In this document: one piece after another, positions 22,020 through 33,300 of the stretch
Layout: the number at the start of each line of letters is the position of its first letter
How positions within the stretch are numbered: position 1 is the first letter of the stretch
NCBI GenBank assembly: GCA_001600495.1
Contig: BCKE01000003.1
Coordinates: 487,270 to 551,269, forward strand
DNA: 64,000 nt
Source: Pilasporangium apinafurcum
Taxonomy: Eukaryota > Oomycota > Peronosporomycetes > Pythiales > Pythiaceae
Direction: 5' to 3'
Translations under genes and position numbers: made by a program
The notes under the pieces: generated by a model
What the model was told of the DNA's origin: nothing
The model's input: only the letters and a program-made list of their open reading frames with translations
Databases searched by the model: none

Positions 22020-24599
22020 ATGAGCACGAATGCACCAGTGACGACGACTGCGTGGCCGATGACCGTCGCGGAGCGGCTCGCGCTCTTCATGCATCGATAT
22101 GGTGTGTCTGCGGATAAAATTGCGCAGCAACTATGCTGGCCGGTGGCACAATTGCAGACCTACATCGATACCAGACATTCTCACGAAGAGGTACAAGTAG
22201 TTAAAGGAGGGTAGTCAGCAAATTGAGGAATTTTTACTGACAATGATTATTATTTGTGTATGTGGGTTAAAAAGATGGCAGATAGAGCAGTGGAGAACTT
22301 GCTACTTCAGTACCAGATCGTGTTTGCGCGGCAACGGATCGTCAAAGCCGGCGCGACTAGGACCCCACTAACACCGGTAGATGCCGGTGCGAGGCGAACG
22401 GTGGCGCCCTCACAGGTGCGGAGACAACGAACGAACCAAAATGAAATAGCTCGATTTTCTGAAGATATGTTTGTTTTTGCATGTGGTAGTTTGCCCGTCA
22501 TTCTACCGATCCGAAGAGTATCGTTCACACGGAACCGACAACTGCACAGCTGGTGCGTAACAGGACTATCCTTTGTTCTTTAATGGGCAATTTGTTGCTG
22601 ATTGACGCAAATTGGTTGCGCTAACTGGGATTATTGAATTTAGCGAGTGATGGCAGAGGCTGAACGTGATCAGACTAGCGCTGGCGCCCCAAACAACCGG
22701 AAAAGAAAGCGGCAAGTGGTTCTAACAGACCTCGCGTCAATCGCGCCTTCTTCGCGATATATGGTCTCGAATGATACAATTTGTCCCATTCGCATTGATG
22801 TGGATGTGGATGGCATACGCTACCAGGATACGTTTCTACTCGACACGTATGGATCACTGTACATTTCCTAGGATCAGTATGAGCTTGTTTTGACTGTGCT
22901 GATCATTGAATTGCTTTTCTTTGTTGGAATGTTTTCAGTTCATTATCTATGCAGTCTCCGGAGATTATTGCTGAACAAATTGCGCACGACGAAAAACTCG
23001 GCGATAAAGTTCAGGTACAGTGGAGTAGATTAATGGATGCTTTGCCGTAAGCGATCTTGATAATGGACCCGAATATTTGGTTCTATGTATATTAGCTTGC
23101 CATTGCCGAATCCGTCCGCCGTCAGCTCGTGTCCTTCACAGCATTTATTGGAGCTGGAATGGCGGTCACAACCAAGTTGTACCTCATCTATCTCGATCTC
23201 ATCGTCGATGGTCTTGCAGTGAGTCTTCTACAGTTATTCTGTATGTGTTTCACTATGACCACTGACGTTTTTTCTCTCGTCATGCAGCTTCGTGATCAAT
23301 TCGAATGGGACATCACGAACACGTTTAGTGACGCAGAAACATTTGCCAATACTGTGCGTGCCAAATCTGTAGCAAATTTAAAGCTATCTCCTTCTAATCA
23401 TCATTGCTCAAAATGATTACAGTTATGCGCAGACTTGAATTTGCCAGACCGTTTTGAGGCGGCGATTATCTTTTCAATGTGGGAGCAAGTAATCGCTTAC
23501 CGAAGGGTTCTCTACAGTCATCAATGGGTGGGGAATAATCCTTTTCGTCCAAAACACGAAGGCCACGTAACTCGAAGCAGTAGCGGCTACATCGAAAGTC
23601 TGTCAGAACTTACCGAGGTGATACGTGAACGGGAAGAAGCAAGTGAGTATTGCCTACATATAGATGAATCACATGTCAATGAAGAATCACATTCATTCAT
23701 TGATTTGTTGGGATATCGTAGAAATTTGGCAACCAGTTCTCAGCGAACTATCAAAGGACGAACTGCAATATTTATCGTCAAGGAGTGCAGCAGCACGAGG
23801 GTATGAAGTAACTACAAATGACTGCCGTGAGCCATACCCTTTTTGATATTTATCTATTTGTGTATGTTGCACAGCCCCACATCATGGAGGAAACCTCAAG
23901 CTGCTCATCAAACAAATGGTCGATCATTTGTGAAGCGACCGCCAAAGCCACTATCAAAGGTAGGAAATGAAGCCAGCTTCATTCATTTTATATGTGGTTG
24001 ACATACTGACATTCTGTACGTCTGTCTGTTTATCCACTACAGGAGCAAAAAGGGCCGCGTCCGATCAATCCATTTATTATGTTTTGTCATATACAAAAAG
24101 ATATGTTCATCAAATCTAAAACCAAACGCTCTGCCGCGGATACGCGGAAGATTATGGGTGATATGTGGCGGAAATGTACAGATGAGGTAAGTGGTAGTGA
24201 GTGAGTAAAAGATGATGAATTTGATACCCATACTAAATAATGAACTCCTACAACAGGAAAAAGAACACTACGCGCGTCTAACAGAGATAGAGAATGAAAA
24301 TCGGCGGCGAGAACACATCTTGGAATTGCGTGATCGCGCCATCGCAGAGTGGGAAGAAGAAGAAGCGCGTCGGAAGGGGTTATTGGCCTCAAGCATCCTT
24401 GATGCATCAACAGAACACTTTCGTGGTCTTCTACTCGCGGTGAGTTGCATAGACTTAGACTTGTTATCTGCTGAGGGAAACATAATTGCTAATCTGTGGT
24501 GTAAACTTCTGACATTGACAGAACTATATGAGCGAGCGCCACGAAGTAGATTCCAATAGAGAAGATGTGACCAGAGAAGAGGAAGACGTAGAAGACTGA
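22020..24599 (+). CDS. Snf5/SMARCB1 chromatin-remodelling subunit with C-terminal HMG box
   Basis: Twelve exons: 22020-22190, 22275-22556, 22644-22846, 22939-23014, 23096-23218, 23288-23353, 23423-23642, 23722-23800, 23875-23959, 24043-24186, 24257-24439, 24522-24599; 569 aa. The SNF5 repeats are clear: CPIRIDVDVDGIRYQDTFLL with MQSPEIIAEQIA (about 195-285), and LRDQFEWDITNTFSDAETFA with LCADLNLPDRFEAAI (about 286-340). From about 427 an HMG box follows: KRPPKPLSKEQKGPRPINPF, IMFCHIQKD, KIMGDMWRK, then EKEHYARL. A helical, charged tail closes the protein. Snf5 is a core subunit of SWI/SNF-type remodellers; the HMG box should add DNA bending or binding. Exons 1-2 are the least certain part: the acceptor before 22275 has a poor pyrimidine tract. 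Confidence 0.87.
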
Positions 24600-24782
24600 G
24601 AGCAATGCATTAGATTCACTTATCGGATTTTCTGTGTGAACCCAAAACAATGCAGATATGACAAAATAAACGGTAAAGTGATGAAGATTCAAAGCTCTCT
24701 GACGATTGTACATCCAATGCATTTGTGTCAAAGTCACACAGTACTGTCGATTTGTCTGCGTGTGGATCTCTCGCACCTCTAC

Positions 24783-25521
24783 TTACTCGTAAATCTCAAT
24801 ACCCGTAGCTTCCAGGATCTCGCTCCGCAGCAATTCCATCATCTCTGTGCCATCACGTGTGTTCAACCACGTGTTATTGGCGGCGTCGTACTCATATCGA
24901 CGTGGACCACTACAGCCATTACAACCATATCAATCAATCATCAGTCTTCTCATCTACAGCATCCATTGCTGCAACAAAATTATTTGATTTACCTGCGTGG
25001 AGAGGACCACCAGATCTGTCGATTGGGGATCTGACGATTGAGCACCCAAGTGCCATGCTCACCCAAATCGATTTTCAACACGCCTTGCTGCAAAGGAGCA
25101 CGTACACACAATAGCCACCGCAGTTGTGAGGTCACTAAAAGAACAGCTGCAAATGCTCATCATGATGGTACTACTTCGCAGTGCTTACCGCAAATGAGAT
25201 GTCAGATTCCTCCAGCATTTCTTCAACGCCGTCCAACCAGTTCAATATATCGTGCAGGGTTGTGTCCGCCAGTTCCATGAAGCGATTCTCATCCATCACA
25301 TTGGTAGTGGGTGGTGCGCTTGCGTTATCATCCGAAGACGATACATTGCTGGAAAAGCGCATCACCGTTGTGCCACGCCATTGCGGAAAGGTCGCACTAT
25401 TACTCACTAATGTCGTAGAAGCAGCTGCAATTGCAGATCGACTCACAGAGCGGCGAGAGACCACACAAGCAAGCGCCTTCACCACCGCCGTTCGCTGAAG
25501 CATCATTGTGCTTGCTATCAT
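24783..25521 (-). CDS. Frataxin
   Basis: Three exons on the minus strand (25521-25189, 25087-24993, 24909-24783) give 184 aa. The first ATG opens a long Arg/Ser/Ala leader typical of a mitochondrial presequence. The frataxin domain starts near residue 80 with FMELADTTLHDILNWLDGVEE, the acidic first helix that binds iron. It continues with QGVLKIDLGEHGTWVLNRQ and the hallmark PNRQIWWSSP, then SGPRRYEY. It supports Fe-S cluster assembly in the mitochondrial matrix with the NFS1/ISCU complex. Introns are 101 and 83 nt. It is tail to tail with the Snf5 gene (183 bp apart). Confidence 0.94.
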
Positions 25522-25670
25522 TCGTGAAAGTGAATGGGTTGTCAACTATTGTCATCTTTTTATCCAATAATATCCATTTATAGACTAAAATTTATCCAAT
25601 AGTTGGCATGGAATAGACTAGATCACTTTTCCTATGATGTTCAGAATACCTGTTCGATCTGGAAGTGTGC

Positions 25671-27305
25671 ATGTCAAAGAAGAAAAGATCGACGGGTAAA
25701 ACAGCAGCTTCGGCTGCTACAGTGACTCAGTTTGGCGCTGGTACCACTGCACCACATGCTGGTCTTGCATCTGCTTCACCCACGCTACCAGCTGTATCAA
25801 ACTTGATTCAGAAAAACAACCGTCAACAGTCACTAGAACACTTGCAAGAGTTCTACAAATCACTCACAGAAGAGGTGGCGAGTGTTTCGCTGACTTTGGA
25901 ACGCGCGCTGAGGGTGCATGGTGTAATTGTGATGGTACTCCAGAATGTAATTATGTACGACACAGATGTGCGCATGGCGCAGCTGTGGCTTGTGGCCTGG
26001 ACGGCGTTGTGGATGGGGCGATCACTCATGGTTCCGATACCAACTCGTCTCTCATCATTAGGAGCAACAAACACAAGAAAAATTTCCAGACAAATACGAA
26101 TAAGTCGCAGTGTTCTACCGCGTGTATTGTTTGATGTGGTTTGCAGCTGCGCGTTAGCGCTGTTGTTCTACTACGACGCGCAATCACTCTCACTCTACAC
26201 AATCGTTCTCCTCGGATTCCTGTACGTACGAACACATCAAAATTAGGTTGTGCTGTCAAGTGAGTAGTGTGCCGAACTAATCGGCGAGGATGAACTTTGG
26301 TAATGTGTAGATTTCTGATGGAGATTGTATCAGTTATTTCCATGCGGCGAACTGGTGGAGAACCAATTTGGCAGTTGATCGCTATGTCGATTGTCGAAGC
26401 GACGTTCCTGACGACGTATTTCTCCACACAACTCAATCATGTATGTGTTTCTGTGCATCCATGTATCTGCTCGCTTTGATCTCAATATGATGTCTCGTAA
26501 ATTGCCAATTTGCTTCGAAATCGCACAGAAAGCCTATTTAATTTACGATCACGTGGCGCTTATGCTCATGGGAGTAACTGTTGCGGTGCACGCGCTGGTG
26601 TTGCTAGCTAGCAAGCACGTGGTGCTACGAGCTTCTTTTGAAAGCGAGAAGGAGTTAGACAAAAAAAGACAACTCCGAACAAGAAATCTAATCGAAATGC
26701 TAAGCCAATCGATAGACAACAGCGAACACCATCCTGATCACTTTGCGCAAATGGGCACCAAGGTAGGACAATTGCAGTGTATTCATGCGTGAGTATAAAT
26801 GAACAAACGATTTACGTGTTTGTCGCATGTGGTGGATGTGAGAAGAAAAAGAAAAAAGCTTTGAAAGCGTTAGTCGGCACCGACCATAGTGATACACCTG
26901 CGGTAGCTCAACAAACTGAAGCCATCCAATCTTTGACTGATGTCGAGTCGTTTTGGACGCTTTTCCAATACACTCGCATGCATTTGGTACTGCTGCTGCT
27001 CTGCCAGGCGTGTTTGCTGTTGACTCAGCTTGTCACTTCGGTGTGGTTTTTGTTATCGTGGGAGATTACAAGGTAGTGTGCGCCTCGATCTATTGTTTTG
27101 TCGTCCTGTTCCAATCTTTTGCTTGGATGCTCTGATACTTACTGCTGGAATCTTTTTGTTTGTTTTTTTATGTAGTCTATTGATGCTGAGCAGCTCACAT
27201 GTACTTTGGCTGATTCTTCAAGTGCGTCGTCGATTCATCAATCCTTCTCCAGTTGACGAGATCGTCCTAACGTTATTACATGATGCGCCAGTCGAAAGCA
27301 CATAG
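25671..27305 (+). CDS. Multi-pass membrane protein of unknown function
   Basis: Five exons (25671-26221, 26311-26440, 26529-26762, 26843-27072, 27176-27305) give 424 aa; all phases agree. The N-terminus is basic and Ser/Ala/Thr-rich. About seven hydrophobic segments follow, for example VHGVIVMVLQNVIMY, AQLWLVAWTALWMG, VLFDVVCSCALALLFYY, LLGFL, VALMLMGVTVAVHALVLLA, HLVLLLLCQACLLLTQLV and LMLSSSHVLWLIL. A charged loop (ESEKELDKKRQLRTRN..) and a KKKKKALKAL patch lie between them. I do not recognise the family. The acceptor for exon 4 lies in a purine-rich context and could be three bases further on. It shares a 149-bp divergent promoter with frataxin. Confidence 0.7.
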
Positions 27306-28329
27306 CTGTCGGCCGAAACTACTAGATGTGGCACCTTCGATGTTATCAATATCTATTTCCCCTGTCATCGATTGGCTGAGCGTGTGCGCGAAGGCGAGCT
27401 CTCGGTTAATCAACCAAGAACAGAAAGAAAACCGTTGAAAGCCTTGCTTTATTTTTCTTTTGTCGACTCCATGTGCTCCATTTTACAATGTTCTCGATCT
27501 CATCAGCAGAAACCGTAGGCGAAGGTTGATTTTATTGAGAGCAGGTAGTTGAAGCCCCTCAATACTTTATTACATCCGTGATGGAACGTGAAGGGCGTGA
27601 TTCGAGGCGATCACAGCAATCACGATAGCAGAAGTTCCATAGAAGGACTCACAGCTGGAGACAATCTAGAGGAAACTGCAAAGCTGTCTTTATTGGCATA
27701 CCTTTATGAGATGAAGGACGAGAACGACTGAGTCGCTGGGCGGTCGAAAAGCTGCACCACCAAGTCAAAGCAACAAACGAACCAAGATGTGATATGCCAA
27801 TGCGTGATTACAAGTGATATAGCCATGTACTTCCATACGCAGCTGAAGAGCACTTCAAAGCGCAGTTGTTACAATTGCCCGTGAAGGATGCCTTAAGCTA
27901 GCAACTTGGCAGGAATCAACGTCCTTCATTTGATTGCAAGTCGACTATTCATGCAGTATGTGGATCCCGCATTATGAGACTAGACCTATGCATTGACATT
28001 TCCAAAAGCGCTGTTATTGCTCCTCGTTGTCTCTATCAGTTATCAATAAATTCCGGATGACAATGCAGAAGGGGCATTGCTGTGCAATTTTCGTTTGATA
28101 ATGGTGTCGGCGTAGACAAAACTGTCTTATGTAGGCACTTTTCTTGCACAATCATCATCAAATAGCGATAACGTGGCCGTTTATGAACGGTCGATTGCTC
28201 GTCTTTCTGAGTCTGGTGAAATCGGAAGATGAGCATGTGCATCCATCTCTGCTAATTGCGTCTTCGTTCATCATCCTATCTCCCATTTATCCAAGTGACA
28301 AAATATGTATACTTTTTTAGAAATCGCTG
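27306..28329. other. Gene-poor stretch, no gene recognised
   Basis: About 1 kb with many stops in all frames. Short coding-like fragments exist (for example an ETAKLSLLAYLYEMKDEND run around 27667-27730) but none can be joined into a protein. Together with the hairpins and the TnpB-like remnant that follow it reads as transposon-derived debris. Confidence 0.45.
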
Positions 28330-28392
28330 TTTAACCTTTATTCCCCACTTGTACGACTCGTTGTAGAAATGATGTGGGGAATAAAGATTAAA
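28330..28392. repeat. Hairpin: 19-bp inverted repeat, 25-nt loop
   Basis: The arms at 28330-28348 (tttaacctttattccccac) and 28374-28392 match in 18 of 19 positions. The sequence after the right arm, aaactaagat, recurs after the perfect palindrome at 28959-29020, and both right arms share the GGGGA(A)TAAAG core. The two hairpins therefore look like related element ends in the same orientation, about 630 bp apart. Confidence 0.8.
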
Positions 28393-28670
28393 ACTAAGAT
28401 TGCCTTGAGAGTAGACTTTAAGATTCATTGGATGGAGAGACTCCTTGGTGGCTCTTGCTGCGTGCGCAATCATCTTGAAAGGCCATGTTGACGATCAATC
28501 GCGTTTCCAGAGAAATTAAATTATACACCTTGGATGGAGAAAAAAGATATATGGAGTTAGAAAAATCAAGTATACACCACAAAGCACTTCTCAGGAGTTT
28601 AAGAATTTCTCATTTCGGTGGCATCTCTTGAATGAATCGTTTCCGGGTTCTCAATAGCGAAGCATATTGA

Positions 28671-28913
28671 ATTCAAGTATTTATCACCTCACGTCCATCT
28701 ATTGAGTGTCGCTTCAACGAAGAAATTGGCAGTAAGGATCTTTATGGTGTGCGGCACTGCAAAAATAGCGAATGCCATCGCACATTGTGGGACCGTGACA
28801 TCAACGCCGCTATCAACATTTTGAGACTATTCATCGACCAAGTGAAGAAAAAGAGGAGACTCGAGGCGTTCATGAGGAAAAAGCATGAATTGGTACTCGA
28901 AATCAAAAACTGA
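28671..28913 (+). pseudogene. TnpB/Fanzor-like C-terminal remnant
   Basis: The frame is open from just after a TGA at 28668 to TGA at 28911-28913 (80 codons), with no start in context. It reads TSRPSIEC, then a variable loop, RHCKNSECH, and WDRDINAAINIL followed by a Lys/Arg-rich tail. This is the end of the zinc-ribbon plus RuvC-III segment of TnpB/Fanzor RNA-guided nucleases, where the Asp of DRD.NAA is catalytic. The first zinc Cys pair is incomplete. Everything upstream of the ribbon (RuvC-I, RuvC-II, N-terminal domains) is missing, so this is a truncated relic. It lies between two hairpins that could be element ends. Confidence 0.7.
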
Positions 28914-28958
28914 GGTGATAAACGATCTCATTGCTATGATTCCGGAAACGGATGAAAG

Positions 28959-29020
28959 TAGCCTTTATCCCCATGTGTTCTGTACCACGCGTGGTACAGA
29001 ACACATGGGGATAAAGGCTA
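28959..29020. repeat. Perfect 62-bp palindrome
   Basis: Two 31-nt arms meet without a loop; the left arm begins tagcctttatccccatgtg and the right arm is its exact reverse complement ending ggggataaaggcta. It lies 45 bp after the stop of the TnpB-like remnant. Its outer part resembles the hairpin at 28330-28392. A perfect palindrome of this size is rare in unselected DNA and suggests a recently formed or functionally kept transposon end, or a strong RNA hairpin. Confidence 0.92.
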
Positions 29021-29114
29021 AACTAAGATGTTCATCACTATTATAATCACTATTTGTCACATTCTAGTGCCAGGATGCTCGAGTAAAGTGTTGTAGAAAG
29101 TAGTGGAATTAACA

Positions 29115-29960
29115 ATGACCAATAACAGCGATGACAATAGCACCATGGACATGTTGTCGCTGTCTAGAGTGGATAGAAAGCGCTACACGCGCATGGTGGA
29201 GTCGGACGACATGCTGTTACTGACAGAGATCAACGCCATCCAGCTCTGGACGTTCCCCATCCAGTACGTAGGGTGGGAGGAGGTCGCTCGGCGGTTAGCG
29301 AGCAAGAGCCCCATCAAGAAGGATCCCGCTGCGTGTCGCGGGCGATTCAACTACATGCTGCGTCGGTTGCGGGCCGCAATAGCTGATGCGAAACGAAATT
29401 CAGTTGATTTTCAGCCGTCGGGCCCACGGGATGCACTGCTACTGGAAATTTTCAAGAAACTGGAGCAGGGTGATGCTACGATGCGAGAGATGGGAGAGGA
29501 GCGTGGTAAAGAAGGAGATCAGTCTATTCGCACTCGACGCGGAAGGAAGCGTCGATCGTTTCTCGACGATAGTGAATTGCGGCAGGACGATGGTGAGGGC
29601 AACGATGAGGAAATTGAGCACGATGAGCCAGAGCAGCAGGAGAATGACGGTACTACTACAGATATAACACCAATTGTAGATGTGGTTGGCGAATCCAAAC
29701 GACACAAGATAAACCATGAGCTATCAGCTTCTTCAGATGCCACACCAAGAGAAAGAGTAGATGTGATTGATATGGACGAACCGAATCGGAGAGAATGGTG
29801 GTTTAAGGAACAAGAGCTCGAGATTCGCAGGCAAGAACTCCAACTGCGTCGACAAGAGTTGGCACAACAACAGGAACAGCTCCATTTGCACCGCGAACTG
29901 ATGCAAAAGATGTTTGAATTGATGTCACAAGTGATTCAAAAGAACTCATCGCATATGTGA
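29115..29960 (+). CDS. Myb/SANT-like DNA-binding protein with coiled coil
   Basis: One exon, 281 aa from the ATG at 29115. Residues about 30-95 form a tri-helical Myb/SANT-like region: DDMLLLTEINAIQLWTFP, GWEEVARRLAS, then CRGRFNYMLRRLRA, the W..V.....R...C..R...L pattern of this group, which is common in oomycetes and often linked to transposase-derived factors. A basic RRGRKRR patch (possible NLS) and an acidic middle follow. The last 70 residues are a strongly heptad-like, Gln/Arg/Leu-rich coiled coil (KEQELEIRRQELQLRRQELA). Probably a nuclear regulator; targets unknown. It starts about 95 bp downstream of the palindrome. Confidence 0.7.
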   Translation: MTNNSDDNSTMDMLSLSRVDRKRYTRMVESDDMLLLTEINAIQLWTFPIQYVGWEEVARRLASKSPIKKDPAACRGRFNYMLRRLRAAIADAKRNSVDFQPSGPRDALLLEIFKKLEQGDATMREMGEERGKEGDQSIRTRRGRKRRSFLDDSELRQDDGEGNDEEIEHDEPEQQENDGTTTDITPIVDVVGESKRHKINHELSASSDATPRERVDVIDMDEPNRREWWFKEQELEIRRQELQLRRQELAQQQEQLHLHRELMQKMFELMSQVIQKNSSHM

Positions 29961-30311
29961 CAGAGAAAACCGGAATTGTTTTCATGGTGATGCTGCTAAT
30001 GATGAGACAAGATGAACATGGCAAAGAATGGAAAAAGACTAGCCATGGTGCTGCATGCTTTAGAGGACTCTGTATAGAATGATACTTTTACTGCTTCTGA
30101 GCCTTTAATAAGCAGTCATATTTGATCACCGCACACTCAAGTAATGGTGATAAAAGTGAGTGAGGAACACGATAGCTCTCGTTGCAGCGAGGCCAATAAC
30201 ATAAATCAAAATCCATATCATTACGATATCCCTGCCTGATTGGTAACGAATACGCGATCTTACCTAGTTCACATACCTTTAGCCGTCTTGCACGTTCAGT
30301 CCAGAGTGCAG
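29961..30311. other. Convergent 3' gap
   Basis: 351 bp between two facing stops. A minus-strand frame at 30088-30318 is open (76 codons) but overlaps the dynactin stop and lacks an ATG start. I do not call it a gene. Confidence 0.4.
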
Positions 30312-33300
30312 CTAACACACCAACGTCTGCGTGAGCTGCTGAACATCCGAGCGATTTAAAACTAGACGGATAGCGGGAGTAGTTGTTGCAATAGCAGAGG
30401 ATCCACCAAGCTTAACGCGACCAAGGAGCACAGGAGGCCGTTCCATCTCTGGTGGATGCCATCCAAACACACTTTCTCCGCGACTGATTGCCTCCACCAC
30501 ATCGGAACTCCACCCATCTTCCTTCGCAATCGTACTGATCCGACTCTGAAGTTCCTCCAACGTCTTCTGGACTTTCGTTCTCGCCAAATTGCTTGTCACA
30601 AATTGGTCTTGAGCAGGCAAAGATGAGTGGCTCAAGTCCACGAGACGCGGCATGGCTAGTTTCACCTTGACATCACGAGAGAACTTCGAAACGTCTCGAA
30701 GGGATTGTTCAAGACGAGCAGAAATCACGCGAGCACTTGGATTAGAATTAGCCAAACGACTAGTACGAGCCACCATACCTCCAAGCGCATGATCCAGACG
30801 CTCTCTTGCCAATGTCGCTCTTACGTGTTGTAGATCTTTATGCAGATGGTCGAAAGCCTTATGGAAGGCTTCTGCATCCCCATGGCTAATTGATGATTTC
30901 CCACTATTGCTAGCTCTAGTGGACGATATATTGCCTGTGTCGCTGAAGCGTTTTAGCTGCTTACGAAGCTCTCGGCTCAACGCGTCGAGAGCCGTTTTCT
31001 CCTTGTGCGATTCCTCCATCGCGACACCGAATTGTTCGCGCTCACGCGCCAACTGTTCTTCAAGCTGAGTTTTTTCATTTGACACTTGTCCTAGACTGTC
31101 TGTCAAACGAAGGACTTCACTTTCTAATTTTTGTGTTACAACACGATATTGACTGTCAGAGCGTTCAAGTTCACGAATTCGCGCATGAAGGGTTTGGCAA
31201 AGCTCGTTGCTCTCATTCAAACGGGCTCTTAGTGTCGAAGCATGCAACAACTCCGCATGAATGGCCTGAGCTCGGATCTGCCATTGAGGTCGTCCATCGG
31301 ACATGACACTGTTCGAATCATCTGTCCGTTCACGAGAGCGAGGAGCCACAGCATCAGTAAAAGCTCCACGGCAGACAAGCTTGTACAACGACGCTAATCG
31401 CTCTTTGAAAGAGTTCAATACTCCGAGGAATGACTGCTGCACAAATGAATCCAATTCTTCAGAGGAATGTTCTTGCAATCGAGCTATAGAGAGCTGCTCT
31501 TGAACAATAACCCACATACTCTGACATTCCGATGAATAAGCTTGGGTCAATTCGACAACATCACCACCCACTGCAATAAGTCCATCCAAGTCGTCGTCAG
31601 ATGCTGCAAGATCTATCTCTGATCGACGATGCAAATGATGAGCAACATTAAGAATGCCTAGCAGCTCTTCTGTGCATGTGTGCACTTTCGGAACTAAGGA
31701 CGATACAAACTCCGGGCTAAGCGAATTTTCAGAGGCAGTCAAGAAGTTCTTGGCTGCTCGCACAAAAGTAAGGATCATAGACAACGAGAATGCCATCGAA
31801 ACAACATTCTTTCTTGAACGCAGCTTGACAACAGCACATCTTACAGGGAAGCCTTCGCTTGAAGTACCAGCTGTCGAACGTCCTGAGTACCACTCGTCCA
31901 ACGTTGTAACGAGACGATTGTACACTGAGGTTTCTCCACTTTCAGCAAGAAGAGTACCATCAGCAAACGCATTAAGTCCCGAGTCCAGTGCTGTTTCTAA
32001 CGACCCGACTTGTGCAGTATCCAGCTGTGAACAACCTTGTACAAATTCCTCCTTAGTGGTCAGATGGCACTCCAACATGAAAAGGTCCTCCTTCGCCTGA
32101 CATGATACTGCTGCAAGCTTTTCACCCAGTAATAACTGCTGGATCGCGCGGTTGAAATCAATAGTGCCAGCACCAGTATCTTCTTTTTCTTCTTGTTGGA
32201 GAACCGCCTCTAGATCTTTTCTCAGATATTGAAGTAATATATCCGATTTTCCTGCAATTCGACCCAACCGCAGACGCACGCGAAGCACTTTTTGATCCAT
32301 TTCTGAGAAGATCGAAGTAGGAACAGCAGCCCGCAAAAATGAATTTTCTAGTCTGGCCTGCTCAGCATTTATCTTCTGCTTAGCGGCTTCTGCTTCGTTT
32401 TCTCGCGCAGCTGCAGCCAATGCGCGAAGGCTCATAGTCTGATTTAAAGCAGAATGGGCTGTACCTTTCAGTGATGCTAACTCTCCACTTTCAGCTCGAA
32501 GTTGTGCCTTGAGCTGATTAATTTCTTCGCGATGGCCATGTACAAGATCACGGAAACGGGCAATTGTTCGATCTTTGTCATCAATAACAGTCTTCTGCTC
32601 TGATATCGTCTGCTTAAGTTCCTGAACCGTTACACGCTGCGTCTCAATTTCATCTCGCAGCTCCGCTTCGTATTCGTTATGCTGGTGTTCCATCTCTTCC
32701 TCCATTTCATGCAATGATTCTAGCGACTGTACAGTAGCCTCCAGCTCTGCAACCTTCTCGCCAAGCGATAAATTCTTTTCTGTAAGGTCTTCTACCATGC
32801 TTTCATAGGCATTCGCGACATCCAGCATTTCTTTTAGTTCTTCAGCCTCTGACTCAAGGGTGTTACGTTTCGTGGTCTGCAATAAACAACACAATAACAG
32901 TATAAACATTAACGACTGAGAATACTGAAACAAATAATAAAAGCACATGAGAAATATGCAATTACATACCAGTTGTTCCACCTCTTCTCGCAGCGCAGCC
33001 AATTCTGTGTTCTCACGCTGCATTTGACGAAGCTTCTTGGTCAGTTCTGCTTTGTCTTCTGCACCACGCTCATGAAGAGCTTTAACAGCGGCACGAAGCT
33101 TTTTGTTCTCTACTGCGAGGTCATCTGATGATAACAAGGTGCTGTCAGCTCGATCAGGCGCCACAGAGCTTAAAGCAAGAGATGCTTTCAGCTTTTCTAT
33201 CTCCTGAAGGCACTCCTCGACACGTTCTTCAGCAATTTCTTTGTCCATCTCCAGGGTTTCTTTCTCAAGGGTCATCATTTCTACCATGTCCTGCAACTCC

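Noticed and set aside
30088-30318. Minus-strand open frame (76 codons) overlapping the dynactin stop
   Set aside because: No ATG start, overlaps the end of the p150 gene, and the p150 C-terminus already matches the family end. It could be an exon of something else (a GTATGT donor exists) but nothing supports it.
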